Assembly: GCF_000463075.2 (NCBI RefSeq)
Contig: NZ_AVAQ01000012.1
Coordinates: forward strand, 248,001-312,000
DNA: 64,000 nucleotides
Direction: 5' to 3'
Origin: Lactiplantibacillus plantarum EGD-AQ4
GTDB lineage: Bacteria; Bacillota; Bacilli; Lactobacillales; Lactobacillaceae
Part shown: piece by piece, positions 26,597 to 35,850 of the stretch
How positions within the stretch are numbered: position 1 is the first letter of the stretch
Layout: each line of letters begins with the position of its first letter
Translations under genes and position numbers: made by a program
The notes under the pieces: generated by a model
The model's database searches: none
Seen by the model: only the letters and a program-made list of their open reading frames with translations
Told to the model about the DNA's origin: nothing

Positions 26597-27448
26597 TTAT
26601 AAAGTCGCTGTCATCATGCTGCCAATCACAATCAGCCCAAGGCCAACCAGCGTATATCTCAGTTCGCGATGACTTTTACCTTCATGTAAAAGCAACATTG
26701 CACCCAGCGTCGAAACGACGACGTTTAACTGCGTAATCACAAAAGCAGTTGCGACACCTGCTGATTGTGCAGCAAAAATATAAGCCAATGATGAAATACC
26801 AAAGACGATTCCGATGAACCCATTTTGCCAGGTCTCTTTTTGACCTAAAGCGGCGCCCTTAGTTCTAACTAGCGCATATATTAGTGAACCGACGAAGATT
26901 CCTAACATTTCCGGGAAAAACAACTGAATTCCAGCTGCATGAATCATCTTCGGTAGTGCACCATAGGCCCAATAGCCAATGGTAGTCGGCACTAAGATCG
27001 ACAGCCCGTATCCAATTGACGTCGCGCCTTGACCTTTGTGATCAGTAATTGCGGTAAGTGCCACACCAATAATCACCAGCAAAATTGCAACTGCGCCAAT
27101 TAGTTTGGCAGTGTTTCCTGGCCATTCGCCGAAAGCCAAAACGCCAATCAATGACGTTCCGATAATTTGTAGCCCAGTCGAAATTGGCATTGTCCGGGTC
27201 ACACCAAGATGTGTAAATGAAATATACTGACCAACTTGACCCAATGACCATAAGAAGCCGGCACCAAAGCTGAGCCAAAAAGCAGTCCCAGAGACGCTCC
27301 CTTTGATTAACCAAATAATTAGACCAATCAGCAAGGCGCCCAATCCCGTCCCAACAATCTGGTTAGCAGGCGTGCCGCCAACTTTCCGTGCAATTAAAGG
27401 TTGAATTCCCCAGCCAATTGCGGGGATCAACGCTAATAAAATTCCCAT
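26597..27448 (-). CDS. glcU: GRP-family sugar uptake protein (GlcU-like)
   Basis: A 283-residue, ten-helix membrane protein of the GRP (glucose/ribose porter) family. Seen: the opening LLALIPAIGWGIQPLIARKVGG, and the paired FGAGFLWSLGQVGQYISFTHLGVTRTMPISTGLQIIGTSLIGV stretch typical of GlcU/RbsU. GlcU imports glucose by proton symport. It lies next to a glucose-1-dehydrogenase-like SDR, the same pairing as glcU-gdh in Bacillus, which supports glucose as substrate. AAGGGTG precedes the ATG. Confidence 0.88.
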   Translation of the reverse strand: MGILLALIPAIGWGIQPLIARKVGGTPANQIVGTGLGALLIGLIIWLIKGSVSGTAFWLSFGAGFLWSLGQVGQYISFTHLGVTRTMPISTGLQIIGTSLIGVLAFGEWPGNTAKLIGAVAILLVIIGVALTAITDHKGQGATSIGYGLSILVPTTIGYWAYGALPKMIHAAGIQLFFPEMLGIFVGSLIYALVRTKGAALGQKETWQNGFIGIVFGISSLAYIFAAQSAGVATAFVITQLNVVVSTLGAMLLLHEGKSHRELRYTLVGLGLIVIGSMMTATL

Positions 27449-27571
27449 AACTTTTCACACCCTTCACACTTAAATTATTTTCTCAATCTCCAGTTAACGT
27501 TGAATCACTCATAAGACACTCGTGATACGCTGATGCGCACAGCCATGTCTGCTAACTTCTAAAAATCAGAT

Positions 27572-28357
27572 TTAACCTTGACCATCTTTGAAAGCGGGGT
27601 ATAGGGTCATCCCACCATCAATAAAGAGGGTAATCCCCGTAACATAACTCGATTCGTTAGAGGCCAACCAAGCAGCACCAGCAGCAACTTCTTCCGGATC
27701 ACCAATTCGATCCATCGGAACCATTTTTACGGTCTGATCATATTGCGCCTTGTCGGCAAATTTTTGCGCGTTAATTGGTGTATTGATTGCACCGGGTCCA
27801 ATCGCATTGACCCGAATATTATCCTTTGCATATTCCATAGCGATAGTTTGGGTAAAAAGTTTAACGCTGCCCTTAGCTGCCGCATAGCTCGCAAAAGTTG
27901 GCCAAGGAATCCGTTCATGAACAGAAGACATATTAATAATATTGCCCGCCTTACCGTGCTTCTTAAAATAGGCCAAAGCAATTCGTGAGCCCAAGAACAC
28001 ACCAGTTTGATCAATTGCTGTCACTTTATTCCAAGCATCTAGGCTTAACTCATGGGTCGGTGATTTAATCTCCATCCCCGCATTATTGATCCAGACATCC
28101 AAATCACCAAAATTATCGACCGCAGCATCTAGTAAAGACTGCACACCTAGCTCAGTACTAATATCAGCTTGAACTGCAACGGCATGACCGCCTTTATTTT
28201 CAACGCTTGCTACCGCTGATTCAGCACCAGCTGGATCACTGTTATAGTTAATCACAACGTTCATACCCTCTTGGCCAAATCTTTCAGCGATGGCATGACC
28301 AATTCCTTTAGAACCACCAGTAATGACAGCCGTTTTACCTTTTAAATCTTCATACAT
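27572..28357 (-). CDS. gdh: Glucose 1-dehydrogenase-like SDR
   Basis: A 261-residue classical SDR: GGSKGIGHAIAERF for cofactor, NNAGME, catalytic serine in INMSSVHERIPWP and YAAAKGS (YxxxK), ending VTGITLFIDGGMTLYPAF. HERIPWP and the length match Bacillus glucose 1-dehydrogenase, which oxidises glucose to gluconolactone with NAD(P). First gene of the operon; AAAGGAG precedes the ATG. Promoter and LysR palindrome upstream match those of the CMD operon. Confidence 0.9.
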   Translation of the reverse strand: MYEDLKGKTAVITGGSKGIGHAIAERFGQEGMNVVINYNSDPAGAESAVASVENKGGHAVAVQADISTELGVQSLLDAAVDNFGDLDVWINNAGMEIKSPTHELSLDAWNKVTAIDQTGVFLGSRIALAYFKKHGKAGNIINMSSVHERIPWPTFASYAAAKGSVKLFTQTIAMEYAKDNIRVNAIGPGAINTPINAQKFADKAQYDQTVKMVPMDRIGDPEEVAAGAAWLASNESSYVTGITLFIDGGMTLYPAFKDGQG

Positions 28358-28412
28358 CGTTTTAAATCTCCTTTTCTAACTTCACTTGTTTTTGATTTAA
28401 TTTACAAGTGAT

Positions 28413-28441
28413 ATCTTACAAGCAAAATGATAATCGACCAA
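28413..28441 (-). promoter_or_regulatory. Promoter of the gdh operon
   Basis: Minus-strand -35 TTGGTC at 28441-28436, 17-base spacer, -10 TAAGAT at 28418-28413. Nearly identical to the promoter at 22874-22902. Confidence 0.65.
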
Positions 28442-28462
28442 TTCCAAAAACATCGTCTTTTC

Positions 28463-28477
28463 ATAAGTTTTACTTAT
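28463..28477. promoter_or_regulatory. LysR operator of the gdh operon
   Basis: ATAAGT-TTT-ACTTAT palindrome centred about 65 bases upstream of the predicted transcription start, as at the CMD operon. Confidence 0.65.
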
Positions 28478-28730
28478 CAATCATAAAAATGGCCGTACAC
28501 TCCTATGCTAGAAAGTTAGAATCATCGTTGATAGATCTGGCGACGCGATTGTTACTGATTTTCAGCCATATTAAAAGCCTTACCAAGTCCGTCTTTAAAC
28601 GGCTCGGTAAGGCTTCTAAATATCATACATGTCCAGTAACTCGGTGATAGGTGATACTAGGATTCGTCTGAAAACTACTTAAGCAAGATACAAATCGAAG
28701 CAGCGTAGACCGTAGTCAGAAAAACAGTGA

Positions 28731-28775
28731 AGTGAACCCCCTGAGTTTGGATTTACTCCAACTAAGGGGGTTCGC
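28731..28775. terminator. Strong GC-rich hairpin after the nucleotidyltransferase gene
   Basis: GAACCCCCT and AGGGGGTTC close a long stem whose inner part also pairs (AGTTtGGA/TCCAACT). It lies 25 bases past the stop of the leftward gene at 28800 and is probably its terminator, though the T tract is short. Confidence 0.6.
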
Positions 28776-28799
28776 TTTATGACATGTTTCACCAGTTTT

Positions 28800-29558
28800 C
28801 TATAAAATCGTGGTTAGAGCCATGGTGGCAAAATTTGTTAAATCACTCGAATCAAATCGAATTGACGGCAGGTTGCCACTGTACGTTTGGAGGGCGGCGT
28901 TGATTAATGGCCGCCACCGCAAATCTAGGTGGGCTAATCCCCATTGACCACCCCCACTTTTTGACAGAATCAGTCCCGATCGTTGGTAAGCTAAAACCCG
29001 ACATAAATTTAATGTCACGTACACCGGATCAACCGTTATCTCGGTCTGAGCATCGGCAATATCAAAAACTAAAGCCTGCCAGTAAACAGCAGGTGGAATT
29101 GGACTAAATACTTCCGCAATGGCCGGCCCGGTTAAGACTTGACCATAGTGATTCATAATTGTTAAGTGGGCTGCCAGATCGGGATCAGTCCCATGCATCG
29201 TTTGTACATACTGATTTGGTGATTGAACGTAATCTTGATAATGATATTTTGAAAAATGAAAATCAAAGGGAATTGGCGTTTGAAACGGTCGCAACGCCGA
29301 TTGGACCAGAACGTGAAATTCTAACCCTTTTTTGGGTGCTAATGGCCATAGTTTGTGCAAAGTAACGCTCATCAACTCCCGTTTGTTCGTGGCAGTCAAC
29401 GCGTGACGCACCACGACAACGTAATCCAAATCACTGACATCCTCATTATAAGAACCAAGTACGTATGAACCGTGTAAATAGATTCCAACTAAATTGGAAC
29501 CTAATAGCTGGGTGTAGCTAGTTACTAAAGCAGTTAAAAGCTGCTGCGTTCGTTGCAC
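28800..29558 (-). CDS. Aminoglycoside adenylyltransferase-like nucleotidyltransferase
   Basis: A 252-residue protein with the nucleotidyltransferase core LVGIYLHGSYVLGSYNEDVSDLDYVVVV (GS-x-D-x-D) and a helical C-terminal DUF4111-like domain (NLCRVLAYQRSGLILSKSGGGQWG). Relatives of the ANT(9)/AadA group adenylylate spectinomycin or streptomycin, but many chromosomal homologues have unknown substrates. The GTG at 29558 is chosen because AAGGAG lies 8 bases before it; an ATG six codons earlier overlaps that site. It shares strand with the ATP-grasp cassette, with a hairpin repeat between. Confidence 0.8.
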   Translation of the reverse strand: MQRTQQLLTALVTSYTQLLGSNLVGIYLHGSYVLGSYNEDVSDLDYVVVVRHALTATNKRELMSVTLHKLWPLAPKKGLEFHVLVQSALRPFQTPIPFDFHFSKYHYQDYVQSPNQYVQTMHGTDPDLAAHLTIMNHYGQVLTGPAIAEVFSPIPPAVYWQALVFDIADAQTEITVDPVYVTLNLCRVLAYQRSGLILSKSGGGQWGLAHLDLRWRPLINAALQTYSGNLPSIRFDSSDLTNFATMALTTIL

Positions 29559-29685
29559 ATGACCGTCTCCTTCCATTTTATTGATTACGACATATTGCTG
29601 CATAACAATTGGATACCATTAATTGAATCATCGCAAAAGCAAAAAGTTTACGATGCACCAAAAGTAGTAATTTTACCCCTGCGGC

Positions 29686-29770
29686 ATATTAAAGGCCTTA
29701 CCAAGTTGTCTCTGAATGGCTCGGTAAGGCTTTTAAATATCATACATATTCCATAACCCAATAATACCAG
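29686..29770. repeat. Hairpin half of the promoter-region repeat, copy 3
   Basis: CATATTAAAGGCCTTACC...CTCGGTAAGGCTTTTAAATATCATACAT matches 28567-28655 and 23019-23104, but the promoter/operator half is missing. It lies about 130 bases upstream of the nucleotidyltransferase start. Confidence 0.7.
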
Positions 29771-29827
29771 TGAGTTCAATCCATTTAAGCTACCAACCGA
29801 ACGCCAACGACGCCAGTTAACGCTCGG

Positions 29828-31033
29828 TTATCCCCAAACTAAATTGTGCTTGATGATTCGATTTATCTTTTCGATTTTATGTTGCATCGCATCATCATTC
29901 GGTGCATCAAATTGAACCATCGCAATGTAATCAGTGGATTCATCCATCTCATCGTATTCCCGACCAATCTCAAAATTAGTCTCGATATGCTGGACTTCTG
30001 GGCGTAATGGCGCAACATTAAACTTCACCAAGCGCCCATTTTGCGGTAAGACTGTTAGGAAGCCGGACTCCGTCATCGGTGGTTGCGGGCTCAACTGATA
30101 ATTGAATCCCGCTTGCAACTTATAAGCCGCCTCATTCATGACTAACCCGTATTTATGCTGAATTGCATTCGTAATCATCAAGCCACCCGTGCGACTCCCC
30201 ATTTCAATAAAAAAAGCACGTTGGGTGGCATCTAAAATAAATTCCAGATGGACGGTGCCATAATCGAGTTGCGGTTCCCGGAGTAACTGTTGTGCAGCGT
30301 CCTTTAAAGTTTTAAACGCTGGCGAATCTTCAGAAATGGTGAAATCCGCAAACGTGCGCGCCTTTTGATTCAAAGTCGTACTGTCGCCACGGTCATTGAG
30401 GTACTGTGAGACGGAGACAAACTGCAGTTGACCTTGATTAATAATGCCGTCAACATGATACAAATCGCCTTGAATAAATTGCTCTAAGTCCATTTCACCA
30501 TATGTGGCCAACGCCCGAGTGACGTTACGATTGGTCGCTTCATCAAGAGTGTGCAGCACCTGCACATCTTTGGAGCCCGCCTGCTGACTGGGCTTCAAAA
30601 TGGCTGGTGCGCCAAATTCAGCGACGAATGCCTGGACCTCATCCAGCGTCGTGACCCGTTCAAAGCGTGGGACATTCAGTCCTTTAAGCTGCGCGAACTG
30701 TTTCATGGTTATTTTGTCACGATACAAGGTACCACTAAAATAGTCTTGCCCGGGAATGTGAAGCAGGCTGCGAATTTTGGCGATACGCAAAATATCGAAC
30801 TCCGATAGCGTAATCAAGCGATCAAATGGCTGTTCCTGATGCAGTCGGGCGACGAGCGCGGTTAATTTGCCGTCATTATCATAGTCTGAAAACACGATCA
30901 CCTTTTTCAAATTAGTGCGGTCAGCCGCCGCTACGGGATAACGCGAAATTAGGGTCACATCCGCCCCCTGAGGCGTCCATTGATTAAATGGCGCACGAAC
31001 TAACGGGACCCGGTTAATAATACCAACTCTCAT
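29828..31033 (-). CDS. ATP-grasp carboxylate-amine ligase, second of pair
   Basis: A 401-residue ATP-grasp enzyme. Order: a pre-ATP-grasp domain (MRVGIINRVPL), RDKITMKQFAQLKGLNVPRF, the ATP-binding AILKPSQQAGSKDVQVL, LEQFIQGDLYHVDGI, and the metal/phosphate region VHLEFILDATQRAFFIEMGSRTGG. It resembles BacD-like L-amino acid ligases, which join amino acids through an acyl phosphate. It starts 4 bases after the first ligase ends. The substrate pair is unknown. A terminator-like imperfect repeat lies just downstream but lacks a T run. Confidence 0.85.
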   Translation of the reverse strand: MRVGIINRVPLVRAPFNQWTPQGADVTLISRYPVAAADRTNLKKVIVFSDYDNDGKLTALVARLHQEQPFDRLITLSEFDILRIAKIRSLLHIPGQDYFSGTLYRDKITMKQFAQLKGLNVPRFERVTTLDEVQAFVAEFGAPAILKPSQQAGSKDVQVLHTLDEATNRNVTRALATYGEMDLEQFIQGDLYHVDGIINQGQLQFVSVSQYLNDRGDSTTLNQKARTFADFTISEDSPAFKTLKDAAQQLLREPQLDYGTVHLEFILDATQRAFFIEMGSRTGGLMITNAIQHKYGLVMNEAAYKLQAGFNYQLSPQPPMTESGFLTVLPQNGRLVKFNVAPLRPEVQHIETNFEIGREYDEMDESTDYIAMVQFDAPNDDAMQHKIEKINRIIKHNLVWG

Positions 31034-31037
31034 TATG

Positions 31038-32243
31038 CTAATCCGCCTTCTTTTCCGTCACGATTTTAAACGTCGCAAGTAGCTCGTGCCGTAAGTTTTC
31101 TAAGTGGAAGAAATTGGGATCACTAATAATGACGTAACCCAAGCGTTTTTCCGAATCACTAAAGACCGGTACTGAATCCCCGACTGACACTGCTAACTGA
31201 TGTGGATACGGGTCCAGCGCTGCTTCGTGTTCAATGTTCACGATGACGCCTGGTTGCGCATCAAAATAAGTTTGACTCGCAAAATTACTGGTGGTCGCGT
31301 TAAATGAGACGTGTTGGCCAGCTAATAATTGACAGTATTTCCACAGAAAATCGTCCCCATACGCCGCAGTGATCAAGTCTACAATTCGGTCTCCAGGCCG
31401 TCGCCCCGCGCATTCCACTAAGTAGGGCTGGTTGTCAGCGGTCACGAGCCATTCTGCGTGTAAAACGGCGGTGTCTATCTCGGCGGCGTTCACCAAACAA
31501 TCCATCATTTGATAAATAGCTTGTCGTAGCTGGCCGTTGACGATGGCCGGCACAAGATGTCCAGATTCCACAAAAAATTCGTTATGAAATTTGAATTTCT
31601 TAGTCAGATTCTGAAAAATAACGTGGCCGGATTGCACCACGTACTCGCATGAATATTCGGCACCCGTAATCATTTCCTCAGCCATCAAGGCGACTGGTTC
31701 ATCGGCGTCTTCAGCAATTTGCTGGCAAAATGCAAATTCTGATGCCAACTGAGCTTCATCGTTAATCTTAACGACGCCCAATGAGCCGGCCAGTGTCGTC
31801 GGTTTCAAAATCATTGCGCCATGCGCTTTGAAAAAGGTTTGAAGTTGTTCAATGGAAGTCACTTGTTGATATGCAGGTTGATTAATCGGTAATTTCTGAC
31901 AAAAAGAACGCAACGAAAGCTTATTTCGAAACAGTTTAGCTCCCAAATCACCAATTCTGGGCCGTTGCATTGCGGCCGCCAACTGATTAGCCAAAGTCAC
32001 AGTGCGTTCAAATGCCGGAATGATGGCATCGACCGACCTGCTGTTCAATTGCGCGACAAGCTGGTCAATCTGTGGTTCATTCTGATAGGCAATTTCAACA
32101 TAATGTGACGCTTGGATTTCTGCAGGCATCGAAATTTCACTTAAGTTGCTTTGTTCGTCAACAATCAGGAGGTTGCTTTGCGGACTCACCTGATGGATTT
32201 TCCGCGCAATCACCACACTCTTACCTACTAACACATAATTCAT
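31038..32243 (-). CDS. ATP-grasp carboxylate-amine ligase, first of pair
   Basis: Also 401 residues and clearly of the same fold: MNYVLVGKSVVIARKI, RNKLSLRSFCQKLPIN, the ATP-binding MILKPTTLAGSLGVVKI, MAEEMITGAEYSCEYVV, and LHAEWLVTADNQPYLVECAGRRPGD. The residues around the amino-acid pocket differ from the second ligase, so the two probably act in turn on different substrates. GGGAGGT sets the ATG at 32243, 4 bases after the exporter stop, so translation is coupled. Product is inferred to be a di- or tripeptide-like metabolite. Confidence 0.85.
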   Translation of the reverse strand: MNYVLVGKSVVIARKIHQVSPQSNLLIVDEQSNLSEISMPAEIQASHYVEIAYQNEPQIDQLVAQLNSRSVDAIIPAFERTVTLANQLAAAMQRPRIGDLGAKLFRNKLSLRSFCQKLPINQPAYQQVTSIEQLQTFFKAHGAMILKPTTLAGSLGVVKINDEAQLASEFAFCQQIAEDADEPVALMAEEMITGAEYSCEYVVQSGHVIFQNLTKKFKFHNEFFVESGHLVPAIVNGQLRQAIYQMMDCLVNAAEIDTAVLHAEWLVTADNQPYLVECAGRRPGDRIVDLITAAYGDDFLWKYCQLLAGQHVSFNATTSNFASQTYFDAQPGVIVNIEHEAALDPYPHQLAVSVGDSVPVFSDSEKRLGYVIISDPNFFHLENLRHELLATFKIVTEKKAD

Positions 32244-32247
32244 CGCG

Positions 32248-33483
32248 CTACCTCCCATTAATTTTGAGCTGTTTAAACTTGGCACCTTGGGCAACGATGA
32301 CTAGTACCACTGTCACACCAATCAGGACCATCCCTAATAGCAACAGGCCTTGCAACACTGAATAATCGATGGCTTTTGAAAACAGTGGAATCAGGACGAT
32401 GGTCGATAGTGAGACCAAAATATCTCGAAAACTCGAAATTTTACCATGAATCTTAGTTTCAAGGTTAAGTTGCAAACTAGTTTGGAAAAAGGTGATCGAC
32501 GTTCCATTGAATAACCCAATGAGCCACATCATCGCCATCGTGAGCCACACGCTACTAGTCTGGGATAAAATAATAAACCCAATGCCTTGTACGAATAGCC
32601 CTAGCCAAATCAGAACGTTGAAATTCCAGCGTTGACTTAATCTACCGACAATCAGAAATGACAGCATTGAACCGACCGCAAAAAAGCCATCCATCATTCC
32701 CATCCACGCAACGTTATGTAAAACTTTAGTGCTATATTTGATTTCCATCAGGTTGACAACGTTCACCGCGAGATAATCAAAGATGGTAAAAATTAGGACG
32801 ACTAGAATAACCCAGTTCCGCTTCAGGAAGCCGATAAACACGATCCAGTCTTTAATAAGATTATCGTTCGCCGTTTGGACGGTCGCCTCGACATCGTTAG
32901 CGATCACAACTTCAATCCGGGCGGTACAGCAGGCCGAAATGAAGAAAGTAATCATATTAATCAGTAATGCACTCTCATACCAACTATAGTAGATAAACGG
33001 TGTGGCGAGTGCGACACCAATCAACTGCCCACCTTGATTCAAGGAGCTCCTGATCGCATTCAGGGATGACAATTCAAGTGAGCCACGTTTGATTTCAGCA
33101 ACATTTTTAAAATTGGCTGCTCGGAAAAACGGCAGTGCTAAGTTAATTAGAATCATGGTCGTCAACAGTGCCGCCAACCGGAATCTGGTGTTGATTAACA
33201 GCAAACTGATTAAGACAGCGGCGCCTTGCACAATGTCCGCAATCATTGAAATTTTCTTCGCGCTCAGTTGATCCGCAATGTGCCCGGCGATGAGGTTAAA
33301 GGAACTGGCAATCACATTTTGAATAATAATGATCAACCCAATCATCGCAACGGAATTGGTCTGATCATAAATAATTTTACTGGTAATCAAGGTAAAAATC
33401 CCGTTGCCAATATTGTTGATGAACGTTCCCGATAAATAATAAAACACACTTTTGTTTAGGTACTTCGCAAAAATATTATTCAT
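32248..33483 (-). CDS. MFS exporter of the ATP-grasp cassette
   Basis: A 411-residue major facilitator with about 12 membrane helices. It has the loop GHIADQLSAKKISM after helix 2 and a long hydrophilic loop at about residues 185-215. The family is the MFS_3/enterobactin-exporter-like group, which exports small molecules and peptides. First gene of a tight three-gene operon with two ATP-grasp ligases, so it most likely exports their product and may give self-protection (inference). The ribosome site is weak (GTGGGTGAG). Confidence 0.85.
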   Translation of the reverse strand: MNNIFAKYLNKSVFYYLSGTFINNIGNGIFTLITSKIIYDQTNSVAMIGLIIIIQNVIASSFNLIAGHIADQLSAKKISMIADIVQGAAVLISLLLINTRFRLAALLTTMILINLALPFFRAANFKNVAEIKRGSLELSSLNAIRSSLNQGGQLIGVALATPFIYYSWYESALLINMITFFISACCTARIEVVIANDVEATVQTANDNLIKDWIVFIGFLKRNWVILVVLIFTIFDYLAVNVVNLMEIKYSTKVLHNVAWMGMMDGFFAVGSMLSFLIVGRLSQRWNFNVLIWLGLFVQGIGFIILSQTSSVWLTMAMMWLIGLFNGTSITFFQTSLQLNLETKIHGKISSFRDILVSLSTIVLIPLFSKAIDYSVLQGLLLLGMVLIGVTVVLVIVAQGAKFKQLKINGR

Positions 33484-33766
33484 GACTCACCCACTTTAAA
33501 CGACGAAAGCCTTTTTTAGAAAATCACTAGTTCAGCTCAGCTTATATTAATCTATTTTTAACTACAAACTAATCATTTTTTTATGTAGCTATCGTACCTC
33601 GCCTGATTTTCTTTGTCAAATGGCGCTGGGAGTTACCTTACGTCAGTTACTTGGCCGTATTTGTCTGATTCAATGTGGGTATTTAATTGGTGCCGTGGGG
33701 GCTTTAATTTGGTATTAATGGAGTATAGTATCACTTATTTTGGGGGGCTATTGCCGTACCTAAAAA

Positions 33767-33801
33767 GGCGCATCATTCATTGTTCAACTGAATAATGCGC
33801 C
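33767..33801 (-). terminator. Terminator of galE
   Basis: GGCGCATcATTCA and TGAATaATGCGCC pair around a short loop; five T residues follow on the minus strand. Confidence 0.85.
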
Positions 33802-33811
33802 AACAATTTAT

Positions 33812-34807
33812 CTATTTAAAATCTGAGTATCCCTGTGGGTGCTTCTGCGTCCAAAGCCATGAGGACCGAATAATTTCATGAACATCATCATAACGTGGTG
33901 TCCATTTTAATACATCCCGGGCCTTACTACTGGCCGCAACTAATGTATCTGGATCTCCCGCCCGCCGCGGACCAACTTTAGCAGGAATTTCGCGTCCAGT
34001 GACCTCACGTGCAGCTTCTAAAATTTGCCGATTAGAAAAGCCAGTTGAAGAACCGAGATTAAAGGCCGTACTGTCGTTTCCTTCATTCAAATAATTCAAC
34101 GCCAACATATGTGCATCTGCCAAATCAATGACATGCACATAGTCACGTACATTGGTCCCGTCAGCCGTGTCGTAATCATCGCCGAAAATTTGTAATTCTG
34201 GGCGCGTCCCCTGTGCGACTTGCATAATAATTGGAACCAGATGAGTCTCAGGGCCATGGTCTTCTCCAATACTGCCATCTAATTTCGCACCAGCAACATT
34301 GAAGTAGCGCAATGCGACAAATTTAATGCCATAGGCAATATCGGCCCAATGCATAATTTCTTCCATCATGAGCTTACTTGCCCCATAAGGGTTGATTGGC
34401 TTTTGAACATCGCTCTCAGCCACTGGAATACGCTCAGGCGTCCCATAGGTTGAAGCCGTTGAAGAGAATACAATTCGCTTAACACCATGTGCTTGCATGA
34501 CTTCCAGCAACGTGATCATACCAATCGTGTTATTGTTAAAATACTTTAACGGTTTGACCATCGACTCTGGAACCACTGAAAAAGCTGCAAAGTGGATTAC
34601 ACCAGTGATATCTTCTTCATCAAATACATTGTCCAGAAACGCTTTATCCCGTACATCGCCGCGATAAAGAGTTGCATCTGGATGAACTGCTTCCTGATGT
34701 CCTGTCACAAGATTGTCAATAACAACAACCTTGTTCCCTTTTTCTACTAAATAATCAACAGTGTGAGAGCCGATATATCCGGCGCCACCTAAAACTAAAA
34801 TTGCCAT
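33812..34807 (-). CDS. galE: UDP-glucose 4-epimerase
   Basis: A 331-residue extended SDR. Seen: GGAGYIGSH for NAD binding, the active-site serine in [14 protein letters not shown] (YxxxK) and the C-terminal [12 protein letters not shown]. It interconverts UDP-glucose and UDP-galactose with tightly bound NAD, serving galactose use and cell-wall polysaccharide precursors. GGGGGAG precedes the ATG. It stands alone with its own terminator and no other Leloir genes nearby. Confidence 0.96.
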   Translation of the reverse strand: MAILVLGGAGYIGSHTVDYLVEKGNKVVVIDNLVTGHQEAVHPDATLYRGDVRDKAFLDNVFDEEDITGVIHFAAFSVVPESMVKPLKYFNNNTIGMITLLEVMQAHGVKRIVFSSTASTYGTPERIPVAESDVQKPINPYGASKLMMEEIMHWADIAYGIKFVALRYFNVAGAKLDGSIGEDHGPETHLVPIIMQVAQGTRPELQIFGDDYDTADGTNVRDYVHVIDLADAHMLALNYLNEGNDSTAFNLGSSTGFSNRQILEAAREVTGREIPAKVGPRRAGDPDTLVAASSKARDVLKWTPRYDDVHEIIRSSWLWTQKHPQGYSDFK

Positions 34808-35594
34808 TTTTTCTCCCCCAAATTGTCAAAAAATCCTGCCAGTTCACACGAAACTTCTGCACTTACACGTCTGTATTAACTAAGACCGGTTGCTTTCCTC
34901 GTAGCGGCTGTGGGTTGTTTATGTCCATGCTGAATTCTCGCCTCTCCTCGGTGTGCAGAATCGCTTGGCCTTCGTCATTTTCTTTATGACACGATAACTT
35001 TATCGGAGACAAGTAGCCCTTGTCAACGATTTAGAAGCCTTGTCACATCAACGTTTTAACAACATTTTTTATATATTCATGAAAAAATTATCAAGTAAAT
35101 ATGTCATCCTGAGGAGATTGTCACGTACTTTTCTCGATGAACTATGGAACGTACCCGATTGTCTGAGAGCCGCTTTTGCTTTCCATATCAAAACAGCAAG
35201 TAGAGTAAACCAATGACTTTAACTGGTCAGAGCAGCTCGATAGCAACATGAATACAAGATGATGATGCAACTTCCACCATCTGTAAAGGCTGTCAGAGGA
35301 TGTTTTAGGATTTTGTCATTTTATAACTCTTGCACATAAGAATGTTAAATCCCCGCTTTTCATGAATGCTCAAAAAAGATAAATAAATATTAAAATGCAC
35401 TCAGGACTTATAAAATGCGGACTTCGCAATCGCTATGGCAAGCTCCAAATAACCGATTACATAGACATTATTCTTATATTTACCACACATTTTCTGAAAT
35501 AGAATTCACATTTAATTACTGCTCAAATCTAACAACCGAATGCTTAACAAACGACAGGATACAGGGAATCAGCTATCGAAACGACTGTGAAAAA
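34808..35594. other. 787 bases without a gene
   Basis: Apart from the presumed galE promoter at its left end, I see no gene, repeat or hairpin of note. Base composition is AT-rich. Confidence 0.5.
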
Positions 35595-35622
35595 AAGCAC
35601 TTCATAAGACAGCGAAGTGCTT
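35595..35622 (-). terminator. Terminator left after the decayed orphan-gene copy
   Basis: AAGCACTTC and GAAGTGCTT pair with six or more T residues following on the minus strand. Its core resembles the gpmA terminator at 37545. Confidence 0.75.
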
Positions 35623-35825
35623 CAAAAAACAGTCAACAGGTTGGCTTTAAATAACCCTTGATTCCCATTGTTCTCGTCACCCATGACAACGAAATATGTG
35701 GCCACTTCATCGACGACGTGCTGGAAACTCAGGTAATTACCTTTAAATCCTTGCTTCCGGAACAAGCCAATAATTCGAATCATTTCACTTGTGTTACTTC
35801 TGTTGCTTTTTCAGTCAAAACAATG
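35622..35825 (-). pseudogene. Decayed copy of the 36797-37042 orphan gene
   Basis: The minus strand first reads TEKATEVTQ. One base is then lost (CAACGTGAA in the parent, CAAGTGAA here), and the next frame continues EMIRIIGLFRKQGFKGNYLSFQHV, then YFVVMGDENNGNQGLFK. It ends early at LLTVF. It aligns closely with the intact gene 1.2 kb away. The start codon is also lost. A local duplication followed by decay is the simplest explanation. Confidence 0.8.
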
Positions 35826-35850
35826 AATAAATGTTTAATGGATTACTGCT

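Larger units (their letters stand above)
28398..28655. repeat. Promoter-region repeat, copy 2
   Basis: Direct copy of 22857-23104. Besides the promoter it keeps the upstream hairpin AAGCCTTACC...GGTAAGGCTT (28573-28617) and the tail GTAACTCGGTGATA. The shared region extends well beyond what a promoter and operator need. Confidence 0.8.

Noticed and set aside
28656-28730. Possible insertion-sequence end beside the strong hairpin at 28731.
   Set aside because: No transposase fragment or second end could be found, so it is left as plain intergenic DNA.
29800-29827. AACCGAaCG...CGcTCGGTT after the second ATP-grasp gene as a terminator.
   Set aside because: Mismatches in the stem and no T run, so too weak to list as a terminator.
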